A stretch of DNA of 64,000 nucleotides from Asterias rubens (lineage: Eukaryota; Echinodermata; Asteroidea; Forcipulatida; Asteriidae), in the NCBI RefSeq assembly GCF_902459465.1, contig NW_022985703.1, forward strand, positions 186,001 to 250,000, read 5' to 3'. Below, one piece after another: positions 34,200 to 46,107 of the stretch; within the stretch, counting starts at the first letter, position 1; every line of letters begins with the position of its first letter. The notes beneath the pieces were generated by a model. The model was not told where the DNA came from and did no database searches. It was given only the letters and a program-made list of their open reading frames with translations. The translations under genes were made by a program, and so were the position numbers.

Positions 34200-34545
34200 A
34201 TAATAACCAGCTTTTATATAGCGCTTTTCACACCCGAAGGGCATCTCAAAGCACTTCCAACATTATTACCTATAACATTATTAAGCTAGGCTTAAACCAT
34301 CAAAGCTCCCTGGGGACTGTACAGCCTGTGCAACATTAATATGCACTATTCGGCTAAATCAATAACAAGAACCATCTCCGCCCTCACAGGTACCCACTAA
34401 CAAGTACCCCTGGGTGGAGAGAAGCAATTATAGTAAACAGTGTTGCTCAGGGACACAAGTGTCAGGACCGGGATTCGAACTCACACTCTGCTGAACAGAA
34501 GCACCAGAGTTTGATGCTCTTATCATCTCAGCCACGACACCCTAA
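34200..34545 (-). mobile_element. tRNA-Ser/Leu-like SINE
   Basis: Minus-strand copy of the (ATT)n SINE: head at the right end (inverse of CGACACCCTAAG), B box as GGGATTCGAACTC, body with CTCCCTGGGGACTGTACAGC, and L2-like end TATAGCGCTTTTCACACCC at left. It lies between the exon-like segment at 33701 and the BEN exon at 34845. Confidence 0.75.
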
Positions 34546-34844
34546 GGTACAGCAGCTAATGAAAAAGATGTTTTTTTTTTTACCCCAAAAAACCCAGAAA
34601 TGTTTCTATCAGGGATATTTTTTTCAGATTGTGTATTCTAATCACAGATCATTCTTCCTGCGTGGACATAATCACTCCGGGGCTCCGGTGATGCCTCAAA
34701 AATAGAGTTCGTACTCTACCAGATGAGCTATACAGCCTGATGTCTCTCAAAGTATTCAATGGGTGCATGTGTCCATGGAGTGATCCATGTTCTATTTCTG
34801 ATTCTAAACCAAGCACCTGATAGCCTTTTACTGTTATTTTGCAG

Positions 34845-35058
34845 TTGTTTTTAGCTGACGGATCTGTTTTAGTTCCGACAAGTAGAATGAAAATGGTGAG
34901 CAAGGATTGCCCATGCAAAATGGTAAACTCGTTGCTGTCCGCCGTTTTTACAACTATAGAGCTTGCAACACACTCACTCACAGGAGTGGGGTGCAATGTC
35001 CATAAGGATCAGAACCCAAAGCCAGCCCTCTCACCTGAAAAAGTGGTGGCAGTTAAAG
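34845..35058 (+). CDS. BEN-domain exon of an unplaced gene or pseudogene
   Basis: This is an open exon with a strong acceptor (TATTTTGCAG) and donor (G|GTGAGA), 214 nt, entering in phase 0 and leaving in phase 1. Its 71 residues read as the N-terminal and central part of a BEN domain: a Lys/Cys-rich start, then KMVNSLLSAVFTTIELATHS, LTGVG, and KPALSPEKVVAVK, the typical 'LDP.K..AI' block. BEN domains bind DNA or protein in chromatin regulators. I cannot find the exon that completes the domain, nor a phase-compatible upstream exon: the candidate at 33701-33875 leaves in phase 1. The exon lies just beyond the 3' end of SNRNP25, convergent with it. Confidence 0.6.
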
Positions 35059-35765
35059 GTGAGATATTTGTTTAACATTTACTGGTAACTTTCCAAATAC
35101 AAAATATGGGTCTATATGTCCAGATATGGCCGAAATAAACAAAGTTCAATACAATACAGATTCCAAATACGTATGGGTATGGAAGGTGAAAGATCAAAAT
35201 GTAGACCTGCGTTGTTGTTTTGTTCTATTTGAGTTTTTGAGATTTGCGAACAAAGTTTCACAGAGTAGTTTTATGATATATCTACATTAATATATCATTG
35301 CACATATTATTCAAAAATGCACTGCTGGGTGATATTAAATGATCAAGCAGTGGGAAGGTTGACTGTGTTTCGTAATGGAATGTACAGTATTAACCACATT
35401 AATGTCACAATACATCTGGCATTCCCGTATTGTTTCTAGTACCATTCAAAAGTGCTGTTGGTAAATGCAATGATAAGACAGTAAGTAGGAGGGTTGACTG
35501 TGTGCTGTATCAAAGCATTGACCATGATAACACATTGCAGGATAGTGAACCTATCTATCATACCACAACACAGTGAAGACAGTCGGAGAGTTTGCTCTTG
35601 CACTGTTCCCCGGGAGTTAGTTCTTCATGACACAGATCCGACTGCAACTTGTTGGAATTAAACCACACAAGAGGAGGCAGCCTGGAGCTCATGGAGGTAT
35701 CTTTTGAAGACGTTTGTTTCAAACAGCCTTACAAAAACTGATGATGTTGCTGTCTTGTGCCGTCG

Positions 35766-38700
35766 CTATCGCCGTCTCTTGACAAATGTAACTATGTCTT
35801 TGTTTTTGATCCCATATCTGAGTAGGGAAAAAAAAGGGAAAAAAACATAGACTAATTACAATTAAATTTATAATTCAGTTCAGTATAACAATTATTGCTT
35901 TCCATAACACAGTACTGGGCAATATTTGTTACAGGTGAGGTAAATTGAAGGCAAACGAGGTGCTGAATATAACGTTGTAGGCCCCAGCACTACAGATAGC
36001 CCATCTTTACACATGAGCAAAGTAGCAATGGTCCCTTGCTTAATTGTAGCATGGTTGTTAAATTAAAGAAAATATACCTCATGTGAGGGATAACGATTTT
36101 TGTACTGTCCGAGTCTCCTTATAAAATCTTACAACCATGCGTAAAAATTAAGCAAGAGGCCAACATCAGGCCATTAACTCTTTTTTTATTTAATACAAAT
36201 AAAAACTAAAAAAGAATAATAAATCAAGACAAAATATTGCAGTCACTTTCACAATTAAAAACCATGAGGGTTACATAACAGAAGATCTACAGACCCCCAG
36301 CTTAACCACAAATGGAAAACTAGAAGTTCTGCAGGAAAAAAGGGATATGATTAATCTTTGAAGTATGCAAAGGAACTTTGACCTCAGAGAGAGAGAGACA
36401 ACAACAAAAACTCATGAAGTCGGAAACTTCTAAAACAATCTGTAACTGGATTGATAGTTATTGCACAAAAAAAATCAAAGAGTACAATAAGAATAAAAGA
36501 TGAGTTTATAGCTTTATCATGGTGCAGCCATCTTTGCCTAATGATCCAACTTTAACAAGAAAGAAGGTCGGAGAGCTCGACTGACTGAGATGGAGAAAGC
36601 TAAGGCTATGGGTATGGAGGCAAAGTACAGTTGGGAGAACGGCAACGGAGACAAAGGTATCAATAATCAGGCTTCCATTCAATGTCTGTCTTTCCTTTAT
36701 TTTAACAGTTCATTGATGGGGCTACCCTGGTTAAATAAAGACAAAATAAATAAATCAATAATAATAAATTTAACAAATCATAAATGTTAATTGCTGACAA
36801 TCTGATGATATTTTTAGCCACTTCATGGTGGTATTAGAAAATCTTAACTTTGTTTCTGCGAGGTGTTATTTTCTTAAGTATTTTATAGATGGAAGTATTT
36901 TTTTTTTGAAGTGTCGTGGCCGAGCGGTTAAGAGCACCGAATTCAAACTCTGGTGTTTCTGATCAGCAGAGTGTGGGTTCGAATCCCCAGCCATGACACT
37001 GTGTCCTTGAGCAAGACACTTAACCATTGCTTCGTCCGTCGGATGGGACGTAAAGCCGTTGGTCCCATGTGTTGTGTAACGCATGTAAAAGAACCCAGTG
37101 CACTTATCGAAAAGAGAAGGGGTTCGCCCCGGTGTTCCTGGTTGTGGCTGCTTAATGCGCCGTAGCACCTTGTAAACCCTTATAAGGTGCTAAATAATTG
37201 GGTCTCAGAATTCATCACTGCAATAATCTTTCTGAAAGTTTGTATATACTCAGCGCCTTGAGTACCTTGTTTGGTAGATACGTGCGCTATATAAGACTTC
37301 GATATTATTATTATTATTATTATTATTATGGTGCAGCCATCTTTGCCTAATGATCCGACTATAAATGTTACTTATAAATTTGTTGTGTAGTTCAATTGCT
37401 CTAAAAGATACTAATCTCTGGAGCTCTGGTGTGGAGAGGCTGTTTCCTCATCATAGCCACTGCCGCCATCAAAAACTTAACTAAGTGGAAACTGCCCCGC
37501 CTGCATTTCAGTTAATCGCTATTGATCTGCGAGTCCATGATGCCTCTATTGTTATACTCCTGAATACCCCGCTATTGTGCTTTTCTCTGACCATTTACTA
37601 ATCCGTTCAAGTAAATGGTGTTTTTCCAGTAAAAGGTTAACTATAGAGATTTGGGCAAAATCTCATGCCTGATCTTAAACTTATTGAAATGAGTTAATGC
37701 TGGCCTTTATATGGCCCAGTTTCTGGTGAATCTATTCAGGTAATAGTAAATAAGAAGAGTCCCTCAAGCATTGCTTTTACCTATAGTTCGACCAATTACT
37801 AGCAATATTAAGGCTTACTTTTATTTATAAGGATTTAAGTAAAAGGCTAGTAAAAGCAAATGCTAGTAAAAGCAAATGCTAGTTTTTATTTATTCGGCCC
37901 ATTGACAGCAGCAGTTACAGTCATTACACTTACTCTTTGAGTTTATTGTTCTTATCAAGCTGCTCACCATCAAAGTAGAGGGAGTAAGTTCGCCAGACAT
38001 ATTTCCTACAAAGAAAACAAAACACAAACAAATATTTTGCTTAGTAGAGAAAGGGCATTGGAATGGGGCTGTGTTGTATTGATCAAAGCAGGGCCCGATT
38101 TCAGAAAGCCTGTAAGCATAAATACTTGCTGGGCACAGAAAATTCTTGTTCAACAGAAACTGGTAACCAGCCAAAATTCCATAAAGTCTACATCGTTGCA
38201 ACTGGTGCCCGTCTAATTTTTTGTTAAAACAAAGACATTTTCTAAGCAATTTAGTAGCTTAACAACTTCATGAAATTTGGCCCAGGTCCCTACTCTGGAT
38301 ATGGAATAAATCGCGCTGTCATTGGTTGAAGACTTGTCACATGAGGATAATTATCCACTAACAGCTTTGTGAATTGTCAAATAAATCATAAAATGGTTCA
38401 TGCATTGAGCCGACTTCTGACAGTGTTTTGTAGTGGCAGTGTGGATTGACCGGTAGGGGGCGCAAGCACAACTCCCAATTGGAGTACTGCTAGTGGTTGC
38501 CCTTGCAGGCCAATCGGTAAACCCTTGCCAGAGAGGGCGTCTTCTCAGTCTCAGAAGTGTACAAAATATCTAAATGATGTATGTGATGATCAAGTTTTAA
38601 TAGCATTCCCATTAATAAGCTCTTAAGTACACATGGCTGTTCAATAAAATACTGGTCTGTACAGGTGTATATCAATGTTCTGAAGTTAGTTTAACTGTAC

Positions 38701-41700
38701 ACAATGTTATAATGCCACTTTAAGATATATTGTGTGATTAAACAAGATTAATAAGCTTAGTTTTGTGAATGAGGCGCAGTCCATCGTCAGTATTGACCGA
38801 TGGATGCCTACTACTACTACTTTTATTTACTACAATGTATATTTCGTATTTACTAATCTATTTAGTAGTATCTTCAAAGTGAAAATAACAGATGTAAAAA
38901 ACAATTTGTTGGCGGCAGATCATTTTATTTTAGCTGTATTTCCATTAAAGACACTGGACAATATTGGTGATTGTCAAAGACTAACGCCTCCACAGTTAGT
39001 TTATCTCAACATATGCATAAAATAACAAACAAAGCTCAATCGGTCGTCAAAGTTGCGGGGTAATAATGAAACAAAAAAAAACACCCTTGTCACACAAAGT
39101 TGTGTGCTTTCAGATGCTTGATTTCGAGACCTCAAATTCTAAATCTGAGGTCTCGAAATCTTATACGTGGAAAATTACTTCTTTCTCGAAAACTACATTA
39201 CTTCAGAGGGAGTCGTTTCTCACAATGTTTTATACTATCAACCTCTCCCCATTACTGTAACTGTTATCAAAAAAGGTTTTAAGCTAATGATTATTATGAG
39301 TACATGTAATTACCAATAGTGTCCACTGCCTTTATTGCTATTAAAATGGGTCGGTGTATTGCAAATAATTATTTAGAAATACATTCTATTAAGAAAACCA
39401 AACTACTTTCCTTTCCTGGCATGGCCGGAAAGGTTTCTATGGTTTCAGTTTTCTTTCCGTAACAAAGCATTTTCATAAGTTAAGTAATTAAGGTTGACGA
39501 GAGCCGCACTGCACCATCGTTTATTATTCTATCCTTGGCGTAGTAAATTGATTGCAGTTAAATTATATATCTCAGAGACTTAGCCGCACTATTCAGTTTC
39601 TTCACTGAAGTCAGCGCCTTCAGAGATGACCAAAAGATTCTGCTGTGTTAGCGACTGGTGAGTAATACGTTAACTCAGTGGTTTAATGTTGACCTGATTT
39701 ACAACAGTCGTCATATTGGTACCAGATGAATTCAATTCAATTCAATAAAAACATTAATTTTGGTAATAGCCTCACTATGATAACATAAATAACTTGTGTT
39801 TTATGACATCAACACTGACAGTTATAAATAGAAGCCAACATCATAAACAAATTAGAGGGGCAAAACGTAGGATTGGGTGACGCCTTGGCTTTTGTACCCT
39901 AGCCTATTGACAGATAACACTGCATTTAAGAATCACAAAGACGAGAGACAATTAACATGGACAGACGAACACATGTACAGGTGTATCAACACTATACACA
40001 AAAGCGAGCCATCATTGAATTGACTTGTACTATTAACGTCATGAACTATAGTTGTAATGAATTCAAGCACTGCTTTTTGGCACAGTTGCTTTCAAAGGTA
40101 AGTCACAGGTGGTACAATGTAACAACTGTTTTGAATAGGTGTTCATTATGTGTACAGCCGTCGATTTCACAAAACCCTTCCTACATGTAACTTAGGATTA
40201 CTTAGGACTTTAGGATGAGTTCAGTTGCGTATCAGAAGACGTTAGGATGAATTGAACCCATCTTAAGTGAGGATGGGTTACTCGTCCTAACTCGAGATAA
40301 GTCGAGTCCTTACTCTTTGTAAAATCGACGGCTGAACAAAGAAATATCCACATAGTGACTGCAACAAAGAGCTTGGTGTGTTTATTAAACAGTCGCTGAT
40401 AGCAACACCTTTTGGTCAAAGCTGTCATCCAATGAGGGCGCTGTACATGTATATTAGGTCATGTGCTGGGCTTAGCGAATCAATGAGAGGAAATAGCATA
40501 GCGTCACACGTGCATGACAATGTGGTTAACGTAACAAAAAAAGCACCAGTAAGGTTGGTAAACTGGGCCCAATTTCATGGCTCTGCTTACCGCCGAATTC
40601 TGCGCTTACGAACACTGCGCCGAATTTTTGCGCTAGCCTTGTAAGCGTAGAATGCCTAGTAACGTGGAGTACGCACGCGCAGAAGCCACAATTCGCCGCT
40701 AACCCGTAAAATAGGCTTGCCGTAAGCACAGAATTCCCTGCTTCCGGAAGCGCCGATTCCGTGCTTACGGTAAGCAGAGCCATGAAATTGGGCCCTGGTG
40801 TGTTGGACAAAGTAATTCTAAGTTATTGTAATATCAGCACAATTGTAATATGGTAAATAAAGCACTGGAAATTAAATCAGTTTGTGTATATTTGTGTTCT
40901 GTCAGTGATGTTGCATAACCTTGAGACTGAGATGTGTAGTAGCATTGTAATCTACAAGAAGCATGTGCGAGTCGCTGGTTTTTATTTTTATTTATTTTTT
41001 GAGCATTTTCATTGCGGCTTGACAGAATTGATTCTGAATCATTGCTGAATAGTGGAAAGGCTATTATTTTATAAAACTGTCAATCAGTATAACCGCCAAC
41101 TGGTTACTCTGTACAACCTGTTATTTAATTTGAAGATGTTCTACGAGACACCTGCGTTGTTTGACCTACAAGTACATCTGCACCATTTGGACACAGAATC
41201 CGGATCGTAACTTTGGCTCTGGCCCCATTGTAGGCATCGACATCCAGACAAATTCTGACCAAGCAGTTTTGAGAATGCAAAATACGGTTTTTAAGCAGGC
41301 AAAACATCTTGTCACACTAACAATGTAAATTTAATCCCTGTACTTTTCAGATTTTTCAGCAGGTTTTATGATTAGCTGGGTCATATTGTATATTTTGGGT
41401 AATCTAAAAAAGAATGAAGCAACAATTTAATCATCCCCTGAGCCGCCGGACCAGAATGTCACTGCAAGCGACTATTTGCATTCCTGTATAATCCCTTACC
41501 ATCCCTAAGTGATGAGAAGCAATGACAGTTAAGTGTCTTGCTCAAAGACAAAGGTGTCATGACCAGGATTTGAACCAACACCCTAATGATTCAGGCATCA
41601 GCACTTGCGTCCAATGCACTCAACCAATCGGCCAAACACGTCAAAACTATACTGCCCTTGACCGAGTGGAAAACAAGAGTCCGGAATCGATCTAATTACG

Positions 41701-44700
41701 CATGTAAAATAGATCGGGCAGGTTGATTTTATGTATTTAAGTCAGGCAATCTCTAATTAGATTCTGCACCAACCGTTTCTACTAATCGAGTTATACTGTA
41801 TCAAAAAGAACAATGCATGCTTCTGAAAGTCACGTTAATAATAATAATAATAATAAGACTTGTAATGCGCACATATCCACCCTGCTGGGTGTTCAAGGCG
41901 CAGTAAAACCAAAACAAAAACAAAAACAAAACACAAAGAAAAACAGACACAACAAAATTAGTCATTGAAAACCTGTGACATAAGATAAGTTTTGAGAAGA
42001 GACTTGAATTTTGCGGTACAAACACAAGATCGAAGATTAAGTGGTAGAGAGTTCCAGATGCGTGGCGCGGCTGAAGAAAAAGACCTGTCACCCCATGAGT
42101 GTCGAGACTTGGGTTCAATGAGGAGAAGCATGGAACTTGATCGAAGATTCCTTGATGGAGTGTAAACTTGAAGCAGTTCAGAAATATAGTGGGGAGCCTT
42201 GCCATTTAGAGCTTTGTGGACAATGAGCATCAGCTTGAAGATGATTCGTTGAGAGATAGGGAGCCAGTGTAGTTGTTTCAGAATGGGGGTGATAGAACAG
42301 GATTTTCTAGACAGTGTCACAATGCGGGCAGCAGTATTTTGGAGCCGTTGAAGTCGGGAAATCTGGTTGTTAGGTAGACTGTATAGAAGAGCATTGCCGT
42401 TGTCAAGACGAGAAGTAACAAATGCGTGAATGACCTTTTCAGTGGCACTTTTATCCAAGTACTTGCGAATCTTACCTATATTCCTGATGTGATATGATGA
42501 TAAACGAACAATATTGTTGATGTGTGGCTGAAGTGTCATCGATGAATCAAAAATAACCCCCAAGTTCCGAGCTTTTAGCGAGGGAGCTATCCGAGCATCA
42601 CCGATGGAGATGTATGGCACTGAAACCTTAGTTAACTGTTGACGTGACCCAAATAAAAGGAACTCTGTCTTATCATCATTTAACTTCAGGAAGTTTTGTT
42701 GTGTCCAACGTCGAATCTCTTGGATGCATTTCTCAAGTCTTGCAATAGATGCATTGGCGTTTTCTTGAGAAGATTTAAACGTGATGTATAGCTGAGTGTC
42801 GTCTGCGTACACATGGTAATTCAGATTAAATTTGAGGATGATGTCACGAATCGGTAAAGTGTACAGCGTAAACCACTGCGGGCCGAGTACCGACCCCTGT
42901 GGCACAGAGTAGTTCAAAACAACAGGGTCGGATATCGCAGTGCCAATACATACATGCTGAGTTCTATTGTGGAGATACGATTTGCACCATGCTAGGGCTG
43001 TGTCCTCTATGCCAAGGTGATTCTGGAGCCGAGAGAGAAGGATGTTATGATCAACAGTGTCAAAAGCAGCACTCAGGTCACGTTTCGCGCTTGCACCTTT
43101 TTCCATTAACAATAGAAGCTCTTGTGATAAAATTTCAAAGTGTGATAACCAAAGCAACACAACCACCTGAAAAGCTTTACCATCCCCAACCACATAACAA
43201 TCTTCGACCACCAAGTCCATCCATGTCTCTTTTGCTGTCCTTCCATTACGACCTCTTTAATATTCATATTTTACAAACTGAGTGTAATTCTTCAAAAAAC
43301 AGCGATTTTAGAGGCAGTCATAAAATATTTTGTCAAATGCCTTCCGTTACCATGGAATTGCCATACCATGTACTTAGCAGAGTCTACAGTTCATGCACAG
43401 TCAAATTTAGCTCATTGTAAAGGCTAATCCTAGAACTACACACGTATAGGCTCACGGGGAGCCTTATAGAGCATTATACATACATAAACCATTACATGCA
43501 TGCATACAGTCAAATTTAGTTCAATGTTAGACTAGCAGTCTCAATTCCTCATTTTCATTAGTCAGGGTCTTCAGAGGTGAGCCAGGAATTCAGTATAGAG
43601 ATTGATTGATTCAGTACACTCTAATTAAGCTTACATGTGGTCCACTTTAGACTAACGACATTGCTCAGTTTGAGTTATTCATACATTTGTGTAAGTCAGG
43701 ATCTATACAGAGTTGAGCAAGAGATTCAGAACACTCTAATTTAGCTTACAAGTAGTGGTCAACATTAGACTAGCGACATTACTCAGTTATTCATACATTT
43801 GTGTAAGTCAGGATCTACAGAGGTAGGCAGGAGATTCAGATTCACTCTTATTTAGTTTACAAGTAGTGGTCAACAACAATAAGCCTAGCGACATTACTCA
43901 GTAATTCATACATGTGTAAGTCAAGGTCTACAGAGGTGAGCAAGAGATCCAGCACACTCTAATCTAGCTTACATGTACATGTAGTGGTCAACATTAGACT
44001 AGCAACATTACTCAGTTAATTATTCACTAAGATCAGGGTCTTGAGGGTGCTGCATGCGTTCTAATTAAGAGAGATCTCAAAACGATGCTACCATGCTGCT
44101 TGTACAATAATGGCGTTCCCACTCTGACTTTGCCCCGCTTATTGCTGGTTTACGAAACCTGCTACACATTCAAAATACATGTAAGAGCGAGGAGAAAATG
44201 CAGCTTCCGACCTAGGAAATTCCACCCCCACCAAACAAATCCATGGAGATCCTCCATCGTTTAGCCCACGATTGGCCAGCGATTGGCCAGCGATTGGCCA
44301 CGCTCTCGGTCACTTGAACAATCGTAGCAGAGCTGCCAAAATTTATATCGTGTAATCAGGGAGATATTTACAATTGCATTAAATGGAATTTGGGAAATTT
44401 TCCATAATCAGGGAGACTTCCAACTGGGTACTATTTAAACAAGCAACTTTACATAACTGGGCACTTACCAACTGATACTGGTCTGTGTTCCTTTCCTGTC
44501 CTCGTTTAATGTGACGTAACGTTGAATAGCTTGCTTCAGATCCTGTACTCTAGCACCTTGTAATACCACAATAGCTGTTGAGAAAAAGAGGCAATTTTAG
44601 TTCTGGAATTTCAACTTTGAGAGGGCAAGGGTCACTTCCATTGGAAAATCATGGGGTGTCGTGGCTGAGCGGATAAGATCCCTGAACTCAAGCTCTGCTT

Positions 44701-45610
44701 CTGTTCAGCTAAGAGTGGGTTCAAATCCCGGTCGTGACACTTGTGTCCCTGAGCAAGACACTTTTAATTGCTTCTCTCACCCCAGGGTTAAGTGGTACCT
44801 GTAAGGGCAGAGGTGGTTTCTTGTGATTGGTCAAGCCGAGAAGCGCATATAATTGTCGCACAGGCTGTATACTCCCCAGGAAGCTGAGATGGTTTAAGGA
44901 CTGAATTAAAGCCCAGTGACCAGGGGTAATAATGTCGGAAGCGCTTTGAGAACACCCCTTGGGTGTGAAAAGCGCTATTTGAAACATTATTATTATTTTT
45001 TTTTTATTAAAATCTCAAAGTCTGCCTCCTAAAATGGCCAACAGGATACATGCACGCCAAAGCAAGATTTTGGGAGAGTTGCTATAACCTGTGGTTAGAA
45101 ACCATTTTCTGTCCCTCGCAACTCTCCCAAAAAACATTTGCCTCTGCAGGTCTGTATGCTTCATTTTTTTAAAAGGACAATGGCACTTCAGGCATTGCCT
45201 CCTCGATAATGGGTCCCCCGGAGGAAATTGTAAATTGAAGTACACATTATCAGTTCTGGGCTCTGGGAGTCGTGCAAGTGGTCAATTCTACTCGTATTTA
45301 TCTTACGCATAATTTCTCCTGTGAACTTCTGGACGCACACCGTCATAGCTTGTCCATACTCGAGTGCAATCTGCAAGGCCACTTCCTCTGAGGTTACACC
45401 GGCAGGGAGATCACTCAAGAGTGGATCTCCATCCAGAACATCGCTCAGTCCTTCACGGACAATCTCCATCGCCTGCTTGTGGGTCAGATCCTCTTGGGTT
45501 GTGATAGTGTCACTGGCTGTGAGCTGTTGTGTGTACGTTGCAGAAGGTTCCAATAGTTCATGGTCCTGGACGTCGGTAGGCAGTGACGTGGTCGATGGAT
45601 CAGCTTCCAT
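35766..45610 (-). CDS. SNRNP25: U11/U12 snRNP 25 kDa protein (4 exons)
   Basis: Exons in transcript order: 45610-45307, 44574-44469, 38005-37934, 35817-35766 (TAG). Donors are GTAAG(A/T) and acceptors CAG/TAG; phases agree, 534 nt, 177 aa. The protein has a ubiquitin-like fold and is a component of the U11/U12 di-snRNP of the minor (U12-type) spliceosome in the nucleus. Recognisable family blocks are ALEYGQAMTVCVQKFTGEIM, QDLKQAIQRYV, SISWKYVWRTYSLYFDGEQL and EYGIKNKDIVTFVKRRR. Human SNRNP25 is about 132 aa. The N-terminal 47 residues here are extra, acidic and Thr/Ser-rich; the internal Met at codon 48 (MEIVREGL) matches the usual start, so either Met could be used. The last exon is only 52 nt. 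Intron 2 is 6.5 kb and holds a retrotransposon, MITEs and a tandem array. The gene is head to head with POLR3K. Confidence 0.93.
36560..36656 (+). CDS. Exon-like segment, unknown gene
   Basis: The open segment begins after AACAAG and ends with G|GTATCA. It reads KKEGRRARLTEMEKAKAMG then MEAKYSWENGNGDK, a charged, helix-prone peptide. Short basic 'RRARLTEMEK' stretches occur upstream of BEN domains in some invertebrate proteins, so this may be a second, broken BEN-type copy. It lies inside SNRNP25 intron 3, on the opposite strand. The 5' side resembles a repeat also seen at 37329-37356, so it may be part of a mobile unit. Confidence 0.25.
36911..37329 (+). mobile_element. tRNA-Ser/Leu-like SINE with (ATT)n tail
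   Basis: The head GTGTCGTGGCCGAGCGGTTA has well-kept A and B boxes (GTGGGTTCGAATCCCC at about 36973). The body differs from the copy at 31672, suggesting a subfamily. It ends GCGCTATATAAGACTTCG and (ATT)n. It lies in SNRNP25 intron 3. Confidence 0.8.
38090..38283. mobile_element. Family F-related MITE
   Basis: GGGCCCGATTTCAGAAAGCC to CTTCATGAAATTTGGCCC. It overlaps the region just upstream (minus sense) of SNRNP25 exon 3. Confidence 0.65.
38945..39335. mobile_element. Family A MITE
   Basis: TTAAAGACACTGGACAATAT to AATAGTGTCCACTGCC with the right TTAA mutated to TTAT. It lies in SNRNP25 intron 2. Confidence 0.85.
40155..40334. mobile_element. Family E MITE
   Basis: CAGCCGTCGATTTCACAAAA to TTTGTAAAATCGACGGCTG, clear terminal inverted repeat, interior TCCTAACTCGAGATAAG. 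It lies in SNRNP25 intron 2. Confidence 0.8.
40565..40795. mobile_element. Family F MITE (GGGCCCAATTTCATG type)
   Basis: GGGCCCAATTTCATGGCTCT and its exact inverse at the right end; TIR of about 28 bp (to GCTTACCG). Related older copies are 805-1010, 38090-38283, 51590-51770, 53486-53755 and 56028-56219, all with 'AATTTCAT...GCT' ends. Confidence 0.85.
41500..41645 (-). mobile_element. SINE fragment with tRNA-like region
   Basis: Inverse SINE text: TTAAGTGTCTTGCTCAAAGA and the B-box inverse GGATTTGAACCAACACCC. Diverged. It lies in SNRNP25 intron 2, just downstream (minus sense) of the retrotransposon. Confidence 0.45.
41835..43100 (-). mobile_element. L2/CR1-like non-LTR retrotransposon, 5'-truncated, with long RT open frame
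   Basis: The frame is uninterrupted from about 43100 to 41958. It starts in reverse transcriptase motif A (DLSAAFDTVDH) and continues through PQGSVLGP, the catalytic YADDTQLY, the thumb region and a C-terminal tail (WGDRSFSSAAPRIWNSLP) typical of CR1/L2-clade ORF2. The endonuclease and RT fingers are missing; residues before DLSAAF do not fit the family, so a 5' truncation or internal loss ends there. The 3' end on the minus strand has GCGCATTACAAG followed by an (ATT)n tail at 41837-41857, as in L2-type elements. It lies in SNRNP25 intron 2, same strand as the host gene. The long intact frame suggests a fairly recent insertion. Confidence 0.85.
43505..44060. repeat. Degenerate 115-bp tandem array
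   Basis: About five units, marked by CGACATTACTCAG-like text at 43657, 43774, 43888 and 44003, plus TAAGTCAGGATCTACAGAGG. It lies in SNRNP25 intron 2. Confidence 0.85.
44653..45009 (+). mobile_element. tRNA-Ser/Leu-like SINE with (ATT)n tail
   Basis: Same subfamily as 31672-32023: GGGGTGTCGTGGCTGAGCGG head, CTGTATACTCCCCAGGAAGC, GGAAGCGCTTTGAGAACACC and an (ATT)n/T-rich tail. It lies in SNRNP25 intron 1, antisense to the gene. Confidence 0.8.
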
Positions 45611-45808
45611 GACTGATGATCTCTTTAAGACTCTTGGTCTTTAATGGCAAGGTCCGTTACGTTAAGTTTCTCTCCTCAAGAAGAATTCGCACTAAGCTCA
45701 GGATTGCATGACATTCATGATGAAGCCAGTATCTTAATGATCAATCTGAAAAAGAAAAAAATTCTTGTTAAAATACAAGGGAGTAAAAGTTGAATATAAC
45801 TGTGACAC

Positions 45809-46107
45809 GACAGATTGGTTCTTTATCAAGACTGGAAACAGCATGATGTAGTTGTAATGTGTTTTATTCCGTTTTCCAACAGTGGAAACTGCGTGCAGCC
45901 AGCGCTGTACAAAACTTATATCTCTTTTAAAACAACTCCTTGCAGAACAGTCTCTTGTGAACAACTGAATTAAGATTATCAAAAAGACCCACAGGAACCA
46001 GTGTACTGCATTCCTGGGTTGTTATGACGAAGCTACATGTAATGAATAAACATGAAACAACAAACAATACAAAGGAATATGCAAATGAGACTAGTGCTAG
46101 TTGTGGT
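45809..46107 (-). repeat. Dispersed repeat M, inverted copy
   Basis: Inverse of 33268-33568 with scattered changes, including TTTTGTACAGCGCTGGCTGC. It lies in the SNRNP25/POLR3K divergent region, about 200 bp from the SNRNP25 start codon. Confidence 0.8.

Noticed and set aside
36911..36998. Functional tRNA-Ser/Leu gene
   Set aside because: A and B boxes are good, but the same head with the same SINE body occurs at least four times here and ends in an (ATT)n tail.
42899..43420. 173-codon plus-strand ORF
   Set aside because: It is antisense to the retrotransposon RT frame at its left end and has no recognisable domain.
45188..45306. Extension of SNRNP25 exon 1 past 45307
   Set aside because: The frame stays open, but the strong donor at 45306 and the join to 44574 restore the conserved GEIMPIVVLQ text.
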